From positions 5,240,739 to 5,304,738 of the forward strand of contig NZ_CP070973.1 of NCBI RefSeq assembly GCF_017086405.1: a stretch of 64,000 nucleotides of DNA. Reading direction: 5' to 3'. Of this stretch, positions 24,587 through 33,102 are shown one piece after another. The notes under the pieces are model-generated. The model was not told the origin of the DNA, ran no database searches, and worked only from the letters and a program-made list of their open reading frames with translations. The translations under genes were made by a program, and so were the position numbers. Source of the stretch: Mycobacterium gordonae. Lineage in GTDB: Bacteria; Actinomycetota; Actinomycetes; Mycobacteriales; Mycobacteriaceae. Position 1 is the stretch's first letter. Each line of letters starts with the position of its first letter.

Positions 24587-25789
24587 TCAGCCGGCAATGG
24601 TTTTCGCGTCGGCCAGCCGCGCGACGTCCTCGGCCGTCAAGCCCAGGTACTCGGTCAGCACATCGACGGTGTCCGCCCCGAGCGCCGGCGCGGGGGCACT
24701 GGCGGGGTGCACACCATCGAAGGCGGCCGGCATCGCCGGGGCAAGATAGTCACCGACGCCCGGCTGGTGCAGCGTGGAAAAGAGTGGGTTGTCGGTCACT
24801 TTCGGATCTTCGGCGACCTCGGCGAAGGTGCGGTATCTCTCGTGCAGCACCGTGGTCGCGGCCAGTGCCTGACTGATCTGCTCGGCATCGTGGTCGGTGA
24901 ACCAGGTGCCGAACAGGCCCGACAGCACGCCGCGGTACCGGTAGCGGTCGCCCTCGGCACCGAAGTCGGCGCCCAGCGCCTCGGCCAACGCCGATACGGC
25001 CTCGCCCGTGCCCGTCACCTCGACCAGGTCACGAAAATGCCGCCGCGTCAAAAGGACAACCATGAACCTGACGCCGTCCCGGCTGACGAAGTCCTGACCG
25101 TACTGGCCGTAGATGGAGTTGCCGACGCGTGGCCGCTGGGTGCCGAGCACCTGCGGCTCCGTCAGCAGACCCAGATTTCCGGCGGTGGCCAGCGCAACGT
25201 CTTCGAGCGCAATGCTGATACGGGCGCCCTCGCCAGTCTGGTCGCGACGGCGCACCGCCGACACGACGGACAGCGCCGCATACAGACCACAGCTGACGTC
25301 CCAAGCCGGCAGGACATGATTGATCGGGCCGGCGTGCTCGGCGGGACCGGTGACGAGCGGAAAGCCGACGGCCGCGTTCACGGTGTAATCGACGCCGGTG
25401 GACCCATCGCCGCGCCCGAGCAATTGGACGTGAATAACGTCGGAGCGCATCGCCGCCAGCGCCTCGTACCCCAGCCAGGTCATGCCGGCGGCATTGGTGA
25501 CGATGATGCCGTCGGACTCCACCACCAGTCGTTGGACCAGCGCGCGACCGTGGTCCGAGCGCAGGTCGACAGTGACCGAATTCTTACCTTTGTTCAGGCC
25601 GGTCCAGTAGATCGAGGTCCCGTCGTCGGTCAGCGGCCAGCGCTGCACATCAGCCGCGCCGCCGATCGGGTCGACACGAATCACCCTCGCGCCCAGTTGG
25701 TTCAGCGTCATTCCGCACAACGGCGCGGCGACGAAGCTGGAGAGCTCAATGACGGTGATGCCAGCCAGTGGCAGCGCGGAACCGCTCAT
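24587..25789 (-). CDS. Family III CoA-transferase (CaiB/BaiF)
   Basis: A 400-residue CoA-transferase: N-terminal GITVIELSSFVAAPLCGMTL then QLGARVIRVDPIGG (residues 10-44), NKGKNSVTVDLRS near 70, and the region of the catalytic aspartate in LPAWDVSCGLYAALSVV near 170. ATG at 25789 overlaps the thiolase stop (ATGA), so the two are translationally coupled. With the thiolase and acyl-CoA dehydrogenase it forms a beta-oxidation-like set; the CoA-transferase probably starts the pathway by loading CoA on the acid. Only about a quarter identical in appearance to the CoA-transferase at 12160, so not a recent duplicate. Confidence 0.85.
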   Translation of the reverse strand: MSGSALPLAGITVIELSSFVAAPLCGMTLNQLGARVIRVDPIGGAADVQRWPLTDDGTSIYWTGLNKGKNSVTVDLRSDHGRALVQRLVVESDGIIVTNAAGMTWLGYEALAAMRSDVIHVQLLGRGDGSTGVDYTVNAAVGFPLVTGPAEHAGPINHVLPAWDVSCGLYAALSVVSAVRRRDQTGEGARISIALEDVALATAGNLGLLTEPQVLGTQRPRVGNSIYGQYGQDFVSRDGVRFMVVLLTRRHFRDLVEVTGTGEAVSALAEALGADFGAEGDRYRYRGVLSGLFGTWFTDHDAEQISQALAATTVLHERYRTFAEVAEDPKVTDNPLFSTLHQPGVGDYLAPAMPAAFDGVHPASAPAPALGADTVDVLTEYLGLTAEDVARLADAKTIAG

Positions 25790-26985
25790 GTCACCCGCTC
25801 GAACACGGCTGCAAGGCCCTGGCCGCCACCGATACACATGGTCTCCAGCCCGTAGCGCGCCTGGCGCCGGTGCAGCTCGCGCGCCAGGGTCGCCAGCATC
25901 CGTCCGCCGGTGGCTCCGACGGGATGTCCCAGCGAGATTCCGGATCCGTGCACGTTGGTGCGGTCGTGGTCGGCGGCGCCGAACTTCCATTCCCGCATCA
26001 CCGCCAGAGCCTGGGCGGCGAAGGCCTCGTTGAGCTCGATGAGGTCGATGTCGTTCAGCCCCAGACCGGCTTTGGCCAGCGCGACCTCGGTGGCGGGCAC
26101 CGGCCCAATCCCCATGACGTCGGGCGCCACCCCGGCCTGGCCCCAGGACACCAGCCGCACCAGCGGCCTCAGACCCAGGTCGGCAGCCTTCTCCGGGGTG
26201 GTCACCACACACATCGATGCCGCGTCATTCTGCCCGCTGGCGTTGCCGGCGGTAACGGTCGACTCCGCGTCTTGTTCGCTGAGAACGGGTTTCAGCTTGC
26301 TCAGCGATTCCACTGTGGTGTCGGCGCGTGGGTGTTCGTCGGTGTCGATCACGTCGTCAGCGTGGCGGCTGGTAACGGTCACCGGCACGATCTCGTCGGC
26401 CAGGACACCGTTCTGCTGCGCTGCGACGGCGCGCTGGTGTGACCGCACCGCGAGTTCGTCCTGCTCGCGGCGCGAGATGCCGTACTGTCGGCGCAGATTC
26501 TCGGCCGTCTCCAGCATGCCGCCCGGCACCGGGTAACGGCGGCCACCGGCAGTGGTACGTCCGCGGGCCAGCCCGTCGTGCATCCGCACCCCCGAACGGG
26601 AGGCGCCCCAACGCATATCGGTGGAGTAATAGGCGACATTGCTCATGCTTTCGCAGCCCCCGGCGATCACCAGGTCGTTGTCGCCGGAGCCCACTTGCAG
26701 GCATGCCTGAATAACCGCTTGCAGTCCGGAGCCGCAACGACGATCTACCTGCATTCCCGGCACGGTCACAGGCAGGCCGGCATCCAGCGCCACCACCCGT
26801 CCGATCGCGGGTGCCTCGCTGCTCGGGTAGCAGTGGCCGAGGATGACATCCTGGACCGCCTCCGGCGCCATCCCGGTTCGCTGCAAGAGCCCCTTGAGGG
26901 CGGACACCCCCAACTCGACGGCATTGAGTGACTTGAAGATTCCGCCGTAGCGGCCGATAGGTGTCCTGACGGGTTCGCAGATCAC
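25786..26985 (-). CDS. Acetyl-CoA acyltransferase (thiolase)
   Basis: A ~399-residue thiolase that cleaves 3-ketoacyl-CoA. Nucleophile cysteine in VDRRCGSGLQAV near residue 85; NEAFAAQAL near 315; GHPVGATGGRM near 350 (catalytic histidine); and second cysteine in METMCIGGGQGLA near 380 (reads ETMCIGGG). The frame opens at 27093, but the extra 36 residues are encoded by a hairpin repeat and are not thiolase-like, so the GTG at 26985 (ICEPVRTPIGRYGG) is chosen despite lacking a clear ribosome site. First gene of the four-gene minus-strand operon. Confidence 0.87.
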   Translation of the reverse strand: MICEPVRTPIGRYGGIFKSLNAVELGVSALKGLLQRTGMAPEAVQDVILGHCYPSSEAPAIGRVVALDAGLPVTVPGMQVDRRCGSGLQAVIQACLQVGSGDNDLVIAGGCESMSNVAYYSTDMRWGASRSGVRMHDGLARGRTTAGGRRYPVPGGMLETAENLRRQYGISRREQDELAVRSHQRAVAAQQNGVLADEIVPVTVTSRHADDVIDTDEHPRADTTVESLSKLKPVLSEQDAESTVTAGNASGQNDAASMCVVTTPEKAADLGLRPLVRLVSWGQAGVAPDVMGIGPVPATEVALAKAGLGLNDIDLIELNEAFAAQALAVMREWKFGAADHDRTNVHGSGISLGHPVGATGGRMLATLARELHRRQARYGLETMCIGGGQGLAAVFERVT

Positions 26986-27010
26986 TGCACCATGCCGAGC
27001 GTCACCCCGC

Positions 27011-27068
27011 CGAGCAGACGCAAAAGCACCCGAATTCGCACCGAATTGGGTGCTTTTGCGTCTGCTCG
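27011..27068. repeat. Hairpin repeat, copy 1 (between fabG and thiolase)
   Basis: CGAGCAGACGCAAAAGCACC (27011-27030) plus one more C pairs perfectly over 21 bp with 27048-27068; the 16-base loop contains a further AATTCG/CGAATT inverted repeat. The same arm occurs at 45459 and 52674. It sits 21 bases after the fabG stop, so it likely acts as an intrinsic-type terminator or processing hairpin. Confidence 0.85.
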
Positions 27069-27089
27069 CGCGACTCGCCGCATCACCCG

Positions 27090-27839
27090 TCACAGGTGCC
27101 GGCCCCCGGTGATCTCCATGACCGTGCCGGTCATGTAGGACGACAAGTCGGATGCCAGGAACAATGCGACGCTGGCCACCTCGCTGGGTTCACCCGCGCG
27201 GCCCATCGGAACCTCGGCGACCTTCGAGTCCCAGATGCGCTGCGGCATGGCTTCGGTCATCGCCGAGCGGATCAACCCCGGAGCGATCGCATTGACCCGG
27301 ACACCCAGGTAGGCAAGCTCTTTGGCCGCGGCCTTCGTCATCCCGACAATGCCGGCCTTGGCTGCCGAATAGTTGGTCTGGCCTACCATCCCGACCTTGC
27401 CCGAGACCGACGACATGTTGATGATGGCGCCGCGCTTGTTCTCCCGCATGATCGCCGCGGCCAGGCGGGTGCCGTTCCACGTCCCCTTCAGGTGCACATT
27501 GATGACCTGGTCGAACTGCTCCTCGGTCATCTTGCGCATGGTCGCATCCCGGGTGATCCCGGCATTGTTGACCATGACGTCCAAGCCGCCGAATCGCTCG
27601 ACGGCAGTGTCCAGAAGTGCTTGTACGTCTTCGGATTTCGTGACATCACACCGCACCGCCGCGGCTACGTCAGCGCCACCCAATTTCTCGGCCGCCGTCT
27701 CGGTAGCTTCCAGGTTCACATCGCCGAGCACCACCCGGGCACCCTCGGCGACGAACCGCTCGGCGATCGCGAAGCCGAGACCCTGCGCCGCCCCGGTGAC
27801 CACTGCGGTTTGACCTTCCAGCAACGACACCTGTCTCAC
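27090..27839 (-). CDS. 3-oxoacyl-ACP/acyl-CoA reductase (SDR, FabG-like)
   Basis: A 249-residue short-chain dehydrogenase: cofactor loop VVTGAAQGLGFA (residues 12-23), LDVMVNNAG near 85, catalytic Ser in INMSSVSGKVGMVG and YSAAK near 155, and C-terminal FLASDLSSYMTGTVMEITGG. It reduces or oxidises a 3-keto/3-hydroxyacyl thioester. GTG at 27839 is used; GTG at 27830 and an ATG at 27875, five bases after a TAAGAT box and possibly leaderless, are alternatives. It is divergent from an acyl-CoA dehydrogenase across an AT-rich palindrome, and a hairpin separates it from the thiolase gene. Confidence 0.85.
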   Translation of the reverse strand: MRQVSLLEGQTAVVTGAAQGLGFAIAERFVAEGARVVLGDVNLEATETAAEKLGGADVAAAVRCDVTKSEDVQALLDTAVERFGGLDVMVNNAGITRDATMRKMTEEQFDQVINVHLKGTWNGTRLAAAIMRENKRGAIINMSSVSGKVGMVGQTNYSAAKAGIVGMTKAAAKELAYLGVRVNAIAPGLIRSAMTEAMPQRIWDSKVAEVPMGRAGEPSEVASVALFLASDLSSYMTGTVMEITGGRHL

Positions 27840-27880
27840 GCACCCTTCGCCATGGCCCGCTGATGGGCACCCGATCATCC

Positions 27881-27905
27881 AATATCTTATTTCATATATG
27901 ATATT
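27881..27905. promoter_or_regulatory. AT-rich palindromic operator in a divergent promoter
   Basis: AATATC (27881-27886) and GATATT (27900-27905) are perfect arms, and 10 of 12 paired positions of the 25-bp element match. Only three of 25 bases are G or C, in a genome near two-thirds GC. It covers the shared promoter of fabG (minus) and the acyl-CoA dehydrogenase at 27945 (plus). Confidence 0.6.
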
Positions 27906-27944
27906 GCATTGCTGTGCCAAGCCAGTCCGAAGGAGCACCTCACC

Positions 27945-29114
27945 ATGACTTCAGCGGCCCCCGAAGTCTCTGACGAGGATTTCCAGGAAATCCTCGCGCA
28001 GACTCGCCACTTCATCCGGACTGCCGTCGTCCCGCGCGAGCAGGAGATTCTCGACGAGGACCGGGTGCCGGACGATCTGCGCGACCAGGCCAAGAAGATG
28101 GGCCTGTTCGGCTATGCGATACCCCAGGAATTCGGTGGTCTCGGCCTGAACCTGGTGCAGGACGTCGAGATGGCGATGGAGCTGGGCTACACCTCGCTGG
28201 CGCTGCGGTCGATGTTCGGCACCAACAACGGCATCGCCGGTCAGGTGCTCGTCGGCTTCGGCACCGACCAGCAGAAGAGCCGGTGGCTGGAGTCGATCGC
28301 ATCCGGCGACACCATCGCGTCCTTCGCCCTGACCGAACCGGGCGCCGGCTCCAACCCGGCCGGCTTGAAGACCAAAGCCGTTCGCGATCAACAAGACTGG
28401 GTGATCAACGGACAGAAGCGCTTCATCACCAATGCCCCCGTCGCCGGTCTGTTCATCCTCTTCGCCCGCACCCGGCCCGCCGACGACGAGGGTCCGGGCA
28501 TCGCCGTCTTCCTGGTCCCGTCAGATGCGCCGGGTGTCGAGATAGGCGCCAAGGACGCCAAAATGGGCCAGGAAGGGGCGTGGACGTCGGATGTCAGCTT
28601 CACCGACGTCCGGGTCGACGAAGGGGCGTTGATCGGCGGCAATGAAGACATCGGCTATCGCGCGGCGATGACCTCTCTGGCACGCGGACGAGTCCACATC
28701 GCCGCGATCGCGGTGGGCGCGGCCCAACGCGCCCTCGACGAATCCGTCGCCTATGCCGCGACCGCAACTCAGGGCGGCACGCCGATCGGGAACTTCCAGT
28801 TGGTCCAGGCAATGCTCGCCGAGCAGCAGACCGGGGTGCTGGCCGGACGCGCACTGGTGCGAGACACCGCGCGCCAGTGGGTCGACAACACCGACCGGCG
28901 TATCGCGCCGTCCGCCGCCAAGCTCTTCTGCACCGAAATGGCCGGTAAGGTCGCCGATCTCGCGGTGCAGGTGCACGGGGGCAGTGGCTACATGCGGGGC
29001 GTTCCCGTCGAACGGATTTACCGCGATGTGCGCCTGCTGCGACTGTACGAAGGCACCAGCGAGATTCAGCGACTGATCATCGGGTCCAACCTCGTCAAGG
29101 CGGTGCAGCGGTAG
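27945..29114 (+). CDS. Acyl-CoA dehydrogenase
   Basis: A 389-residue acyl-CoA dehydrogenase with standard motifs: SFALTEPGAGSNPAGLKTKA near 125; VINGQKRFITNAPVAGLFIL; ARGRVHIAAIAVGAAQRALD near 250; VHGGSGYMRGVPVERIYRD; and the catalytic glutamate in LYEGTSEIQR near 375. AAGGAG nine bases before the ATG at 27945 sets the start. Divergently paired with fabG under an AT-rich operator. Ends five bases from the convergent zinc-finger gene. Confidence 0.9.
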   Translation: MTSAAPEVSDEDFQEILAQTRHFIRTAVVPREQEILDEDRVPDDLRDQAKKMGLFGYAIPQEFGGLGLNLVQDVEMAMELGYTSLALRSMFGTNNGIAGQVLVGFGTDQQKSRWLESIASGDTIASFALTEPGAGSNPAGLKTKAVRDQQDWVINGQKRFITNAPVAGLFILFARTRPADDEGPGIAVFLVPSDAPGVEIGAKDAKMGQEGAWTSDVSFTDVRVDEGALIGGNEDIGYRAAMTSLARGRVHIAAIAVGAAQRALDESVAYAATATQGGTPIGNFQLVQAMLAEQQTGVLAGRALVRDTARQWVDNTDRRIAPSAAKLFCTEMAGKVADLAVQVHGGSGYMRGVPVERIYRDVRLLRLYEGTSEIQRLIIGSNLVKAVQR

Positions 29115-29119
29115 CGGCG

Positions 29120-29482
29120 CTACTCCTCGCCGGAGAATCGCTCCCACGCCGACTGGCGCGTGATACCCAGCGCCGCACCAATTTTCGCCCAGGTCACGCC
29201 GCGCCGGCGTAGCTCCTGCACCCAGGCGCGCAGGTCGGTCTCCACTTGGCGGGCGACCACCGCCATCCGCGGGATGTGGTCGAGCATCTGCCGGTCGGTC
29301 ATCGGCTCCCACACCGGTAGCCGAAGTTCGGCCGGCTTGCCCTGAGACTTCTCGATGATCGCACCCGCGGCGGCGACGCATTCGTTGCAGATCTGCACCC
29401 CCGGCCCACCTACCAGCTTGTCGACCTTGGTGTTGGGCTTGCCGCAAAAGGAACACCAGATTCGAGCCGTCACCGTCGCCAT
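29120..29482 (-). CDS. ClpX-type zinc-finger / helix-turn-helix protein
   Basis: A 120-residue two-domain protein. The N-terminal C4 zinc finger resembles that of ClpX: WCSFCGK (Cys10, Cys13) and VQICNEC (Cys32, Cys35). After a linker, the C-terminus is a helix-turn-helix of the sigma-like or Sin3 kind: WVQELRRRGVTWAKIGAALG then ITRQSAWERF (residues 87-116). It is not a ClpX, having no AAA+ domain. It could be a DNA-binding regulator with a protein-protein or zinc-sensing module. Two tandem palindromes directly upstream (29499-29546) suggest autoregulation. Function unproven. Confidence 0.75.
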   Translation of the reverse strand: MATVTARIWCSFCGKPNTKVDKLVGGPGVQICNECVAAAGAIIEKSQGKPAELRLPVWEPMTDRQMLDHIPRMAVVARQVETDLRAWVQELRRRGVTWAKIGAALGITRQSAWERFSGEE

Positions 29483-29498
29483 GGAATCACCGCCGTGT

Positions 29499-29546
29499 TG
29501 TCAGGAGCGTCCTTACAAGGATAGGAGTGTCAGGGCTCCCCTGACA
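29499..29546. promoter_or_regulatory. Two tandem 19-bp palindromes upstream of the zinc-finger/HTH gene
   Basis: TGTCAGGAGCGTCCTTACA (29499-29517, 7 of 8 arm positions paired) and TGTCAGGGCTCCCCTGACA (29528-29546, perfect 8-bp arms) share the half-site TGTCAGG and are each followed by AGG. Centres are 29 bases apart, close to three helical turns, suiting co-operative binding. The remaining gap 29547-29734 holds nothing I can support. Confidence 0.55.
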
Positions 29547-29734
29547 AGGCCGTGATCTACGGGGATTCCCGACACGCGGGCGCGGCGTTTGGCAATCGAT
29601 GACATGGTCAAGCGCCTGAAGCTGTATAGCATTGCGACAGAACGGATTCTGGGGCTATCTGACGGGTCGACAGTGGTGCTGGACCGCATGCAGGCGCAAG
29701 CGATGGTCGCCCCCCAGTACGCATCGCGTGCCGA

Positions 29735-30811
29735 TCAAGCGATCAGGTCCAAAGTCTGCAGATCGCGAATTGCCTGACATCCCCGGGTAAGCATCGTCAG
29801 CACCATGTCCTCGCCGCGGTCGGTGGAGGAGGCAAACGCGAAACCCAGCGCCGAGATAAGCGGCGCCTGAATCACTCCCAGACGGTAGTCACGCCAGCAG
29901 GTTTCGCGATCGTAGCCTTCGACACCGTGGCCCAGCAGTGCGTGGTGGTAGTCGTCCACCAGCCGCTGCTCGATGGTCCCGCGTAGTCGCGGATCGAGGC
30001 TGGTGGCCGTGAAATAGGCCAGATCCCTGGTCGGGAGCCCGATGCCCAGCGTCTGCCAGTCCACCACGCTCACCCGGGTGCGATCTGGATCGAACAGCAG
30101 GTTATCCAGCCGGTAGTCACCGTGCAGCAGGGCGTACCGATCATGTTCGGAAAGCAGCCATGGCGTCACCACACGCATTGTGGCGCGAAATGTTTCACGA
30201 TCCTGCTGAGTCATCCGATCGCCGAGCTTGTCCAGGGTGATGTCGGCACTCATCTGCGCCACGTCACCGAGGCCCTTGGCCGAATCCTCGTCGGGACGTC
30301 CGAAGGCGATGCCGGGCAGATCCAGCCACGTCGGATCACACCAGGTCGGTCCGTGCAGGCCGGCCAACGCGGTCACCGACAATCGTGCCTCCCGCTCACC
30401 GCAACCCGCGATCTGATCGCCCTGCACCGCGGGTGCCTGATCGGCCAGCAACAACGCGTATTCCATTGCATCGTCGGTGATCTCACAGTAGAAGCACTCC
30501 GGCACCGGAACCTGTACCCGGTCCGCCACGGAGAGGTAGAACGAGCATTCGCTGCGATAGCCGAAGGCGACGCGATCCCGCACGGCGTCATCCTGAGCCG
30601 GCAGCTTGATGACGAACGTCCGCGGTAAGCCGTCCGGTTCGGATGCGTACGTGGCGGTCACCCGGTAGGTGGCCCCCGTCTGCCCGGTACCGATCGCCAC
30701 CACCTCGGCAGCCGCGACCTCAACAGGCGTGCCGCGCCCGCTGAGCACCGTCGACAACCACTCGGCCGTGACATCGGTGGGATACCGCGGGATGGACAAC
30801 AGGGCACTCAC
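29735..30811 (-). CDS. Phosphotransferase of the aminoglycoside-phosphotransferase/EcKinase fold
   Basis: A ~358-residue kinase-fold enzyme. ATP-binding lobe: GTGQTGATYRVT near 42 and FVIKLPAQ near 67 with the lysine. Catalytic loop: LLHGDYRLDNLLFD near 228, followed by the magnesium aspartate in VVDWQTLGIG near 250. Mycobacterial members of this type are often near acyl-CoA genes; substrates are unknown and antibiotic resistance need not be implied. Tandem GTGs occur at 30814 and 30811; the second has GGAGG six bases upstream and is chosen. CCTACGTAGG, a perfect 10-bp palindrome at 30837-30846, lies in the promoter region. Confidence 0.82.
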   Translation of the reverse strand: MSALLSIPRYPTDVTAEWLSTVLSGRGTPVEVAAAEVVAIGTGQTGATYRVTATYASEPDGLPRTFVIKLPAQDDAVRDRVAFGYRSECSFYLSVADRVQVPVPECFYCEITDDAMEYALLLADQAPAVQGDQIAGCGEREARLSVTALAGLHGPTWCDPTWLDLPGIAFGRPDEDSAKGLGDVAQMSADITLDKLGDRMTQQDRETFRATMRVVTPWLLSEHDRYALLHGDYRLDNLLFDPDRTRVSVVDWQTLGIGLPTRDLAYFTATSLDPRLRGTIEQRLVDDYHHALLGHGVEGYDRETCWRDYRLGVIQAPLISALGFAFASSTDRGEDMVLTMLTRGCQAIRDLQTLDLIA

Positions 30812-30899
30812 CACACGCCTCCAGCCTGGTTACGACCTACGTAGGAGACTGTAAGGCATACGGCATCGGCTTCCGTAGACAACGGCGGCGTGCGTGAGA

Positions 30900-31520
30900 T
30901 CAAAAGCCCTTGGGCGCCTGCTGAACCGCCCGCACCGTCGATTCGTCGCCGTCGAAGTCGACGCGCGCCTTCCGGCCCACCGCGAACAGCAGCAGCTCCT
31001 CTGGCTCACCGGTGACCGTCACGGCCGGCCCCTGGCCGGCGGTCAACAGCGTCTTGCCCTCGGTAGTGCGCAGCGCGACGCGTCCCGGCACCTTGGCCAG
31101 AGTCAGGCGGCCCATCAACGGGACGGTCCTGGTGAGCCTGGCCTTCAGGGCCGATTCGAGCTTGCGGGGCTCCCACCCGGTGGTGGCGCGACGAACGTCC
31201 TCGTGGTGGATGAACATCTCCGCCACGTTGATCACCGGGTCGAGCAGCTTGAACGGAGAGAGGGTCGGCGGACCGGACGCGACCTTGTCCACCAGCTCAT
31301 TCCACCCGCTCCGCTCCGCGACGTCGTCCTGCACCCGCTCGGTGTGCCGGGCAAAGAAGGGAATGAGGATGCCCGGGGCGGCGTCCGGCCGATATTCCCG
31401 CACGACCAGGTGAGCCGCGAGATCGCGTGTCTTCCACCCTTCACACAGAGTGGGCGCATCGGGCCCCACCGCCCGCATGGTCTCCACCAAGGCCGCCCGC
31501 TCGCGTTGTGCAATGGACAC
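30900..31520 (-). CDS. TIGR03085-family (maleylpyruvate isomerase-like) protein
   Basis: A 206-residue DinB-fold protein of the actinobacterial TIGR03085 family, related to the mycothiol-dependent maleylpyruvate isomerase N-terminal domain. The signature PTLCEGWKTRDLAAHLVVRE (residues 22-41) and IHHEDVRRATTGW near 105 supply the histidines that bind metal in this fold. Actual substrate unknown; a mycothiol-linked role is inferred from the fold. ACAGGAG precedes the GTG start. Divergent from the DUF3072 gene. Confidence 0.82.
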   Translation of the reverse strand: MSIAQRERAALVETMRAVGPDAPTLCEGWKTRDLAAHLVVREYRPDAAPGILIPFFARHTERVQDDVAERSGWNELVDKVASGPPTLSPFKLLDPVINVAEMFIHHEDVRRATTGWEPRKLESALKARLTRTVPLMGRLTLAKVPGRVALRTTEGKTLLTAGQGPAVTVTGEPEELLLFAVGRKARVDFDGDESTVRAVQQAPKGF

Positions 31521-31649
31521 GTGAACTCCTGTCAGTTCCTTGGGCGCATTGCGCCAACACCCGACCCATGTGGATCGTATCGACTCACCGCCCGTCAGCA
31601 GGTTTCGAAAGTTTGTGCGATGGCTATCCGAAGTGCGGAGGTGACATCA

Positions 31650-31868
31650 ATGAGCAACGACCAGGCACCGCAGGCCCCCCAGGAGAGTCCGGAAAAGGAC
31701 CCCGCCGACTGGGTGACCGGTGACGAACCGATGACCGGGCCCCAGCGCAGCTACGTGCAGACGCTGGCCCAAGAGGCAGGCGCCGACATCCCCGACAACT
31801 TGACCAAAGCCCAAGCTTCCCAGGTCATCGAGGAACTGCAGCAACGGACCGGCCGCGGCACCGGCTAG
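31650..31868 (+). CDS. DUF3072 small protein
   Basis: A 72-residue protein with an acidic, proline-containing N-terminus. The C-terminal DUF3072 motif (MTGPQRSYVQTLAQEAG, then NLTKAQASQVIEELQ) resembles the short helical hairpins that bind nucleic acids or proteins. GGAGGTGA five bases before the ATG fixes the start. Function unknown. Its stop overlaps the convergent desaturase stop by four bases. Confidence 0.78.
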   Translation: MSNDQAPQAPQESPEKDPADWVTGDEPMTGPQRSYVQTLAQEAGADIPDNLTKAQASQVIEELQQRTGRGTG

Positions 31869-33091
31869 GCCGCGTTCGAACGCATTTCGCGCAGCGCGGT
31901 GCGTAACCCGCGCCGCCGGCCTGTCTCGGGATCGACGAAGCTCTCCTTGATGCCGGCGCGCACGCGAAACTTCAACTCCGAGCGGGTTTCCGGGGCGTCA
32001 TCGGAGCTCGCGGTGAGCATGCTGTCCGGCAACGCGAGTTTGAGGATCGTCCAGAAAGACTGGAAATATTGGCGGCCAATAGATCCGGTCGTGTAGGGCA
32101 GGTCGTACTTCTCGCACAGTTCGCGCACTCGCACCGAAATCTCGGCGTAGCGGTTGCTCGGCAGGTCCGGGAACAAATGGTGCTCGATCTGGTAACACAG
32201 GTTGCCGCTCATGAAGGCCATCACCGGTCCGGCATTGAAGTTGGCCGAGCCCAACATCTGGCGCAGATACCATTCGCCCTGCGTCTCGTTCTCGAACTCC
32301 TCTTCGGTGAACTTCTCTGCGCCGTCAGGAAAGTGGCCGCAGAAGATCACCATGTAGGCCCAGTAGTTACGGATCAGATTGGCCACGAAGTTAGCCTTCA
32401 TGGTTCGCTTCCAATTGCGACCCGTCAACGCCGGGAACACGAGATAGTCCTTGCTGGCCTGTTTGGCGACCTTTGTGCCGATCACGCGCAGGTCCTTACG
32501 CGCCTCGGCCCACGTCTTCTCCTTCTTGCGCAGCTTCTTCGACTCGATGTGATGCAGTGCGACACCCCACTCGAACAACGTGCCGAGCAGCATGTTGTAG
32601 ATCGGGTTGCCCAGATAGTAGGGCTCCCAGGGCTCGTCGCGGGTGACACGCATGATGCCGTAACCGACATCGGCGTCCAGATCGACGACGTTGGTGTACT
32701 TGTGGTGGACGAAGTTGTGCGAATGTTTCCACTGCACACTCGGGCAGGTAGTGTCCCACTCCCACTCGGTGGAGTGAATCTCGGGGTCGTTCATCCAGTC
32801 CCACTGTCCGTGCGTGATGTTGTGGCCTAGTTCCATGTTCTCGATGATCTTGGCCATACCGAGCATCCCGGTTCCGGCCAGCCAGGCAAACTTGTTTTGA
32901 CTGGCGAACAACGCAATTCGGCCTCCCGCGGCCAGTGCACGCTGCAGTTGGATGGAGCGTCGAATGTAGCGCGCGTCGCGTTCGCCGCGGGATTCTTCGA
33001 CTTCGGCACGGATCGCGTCCAACTCTCGGGCGAGTTGCTCGACGTCCTCGGCGGTCAGGTGGGCGTATTCCTTGATATCGGTGATGGCCAC
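31865..33091 (-). CDS. desA3: Membrane acyl-CoA desaturase, DesA3 type
   Basis: A 408-residue di-iron fatty-acyl-CoA desaturase; the M. tuberculosis homologue DesA3 (Rv3229c) makes oleoyl-CoA from stearoyl-CoA. Histidine boxes: HNITH (90-94), HSHNFVHH (123-130) and QIEHH near 312. There is no fused cytochrome b5; electrons come from the oxidoreductase encoded 11 bases upstream, as with Rv3230c. AAGGAG before the GTG at 33091 sets the start over a longer open frame. Confidence 0.9.
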   Translation of the reverse strand: MAITDIKEYAHLTAEDVEQLARELDAIRAEVEESRGERDARYIRRSIQLQRALAAGGRIALFASQNKFAWLAGTGMLGMAKIIENMELGHNITHGQWDWMNDPEIHSTEWEWDTTCPSVQWKHSHNFVHHKYTNVVDLDADVGYGIMRVTRDEPWEPYYLGNPIYNMLLGTLFEWGVALHHIESKKLRKKEKTWAEARKDLRVIGTKVAKQASKDYLVFPALTGRNWKRTMKANFVANLIRNYWAYMVIFCGHFPDGAEKFTEEEFENETQGEWYLRQMLGSANFNAGPVMAFMSGNLCYQIEHHLFPDLPSNRYAEISVRVRELCEKYDLPYTTGSIGRQYFQSFWTILKLALPDSMLTASSDDAPETRSELKFRVRAGIKESFVDPETGRRRGLRTALREMRSNAA

Positions 33092-33102
33092 GCTTTTCTC
33101 CT

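Noticed and set aside
26986..27093. 36-residue N-terminal extension of the thiolase
   Set aside because: It is encoded by the hairpin repeat and has no thiolase similarity.
29589..29777. 62-codon plus-strand frame between the zinc-finger and phosphotransferase genes
   Set aside because: No ribosome site or family; its end overlaps the phosphotransferase coding end.
30837..30846. CCTACGTAGG palindrome before the phosphotransferase gene as an operator
   Set aside because: Only 10 bp and a single copy in the window; recorded in the gene entry but too weak to stand alone.
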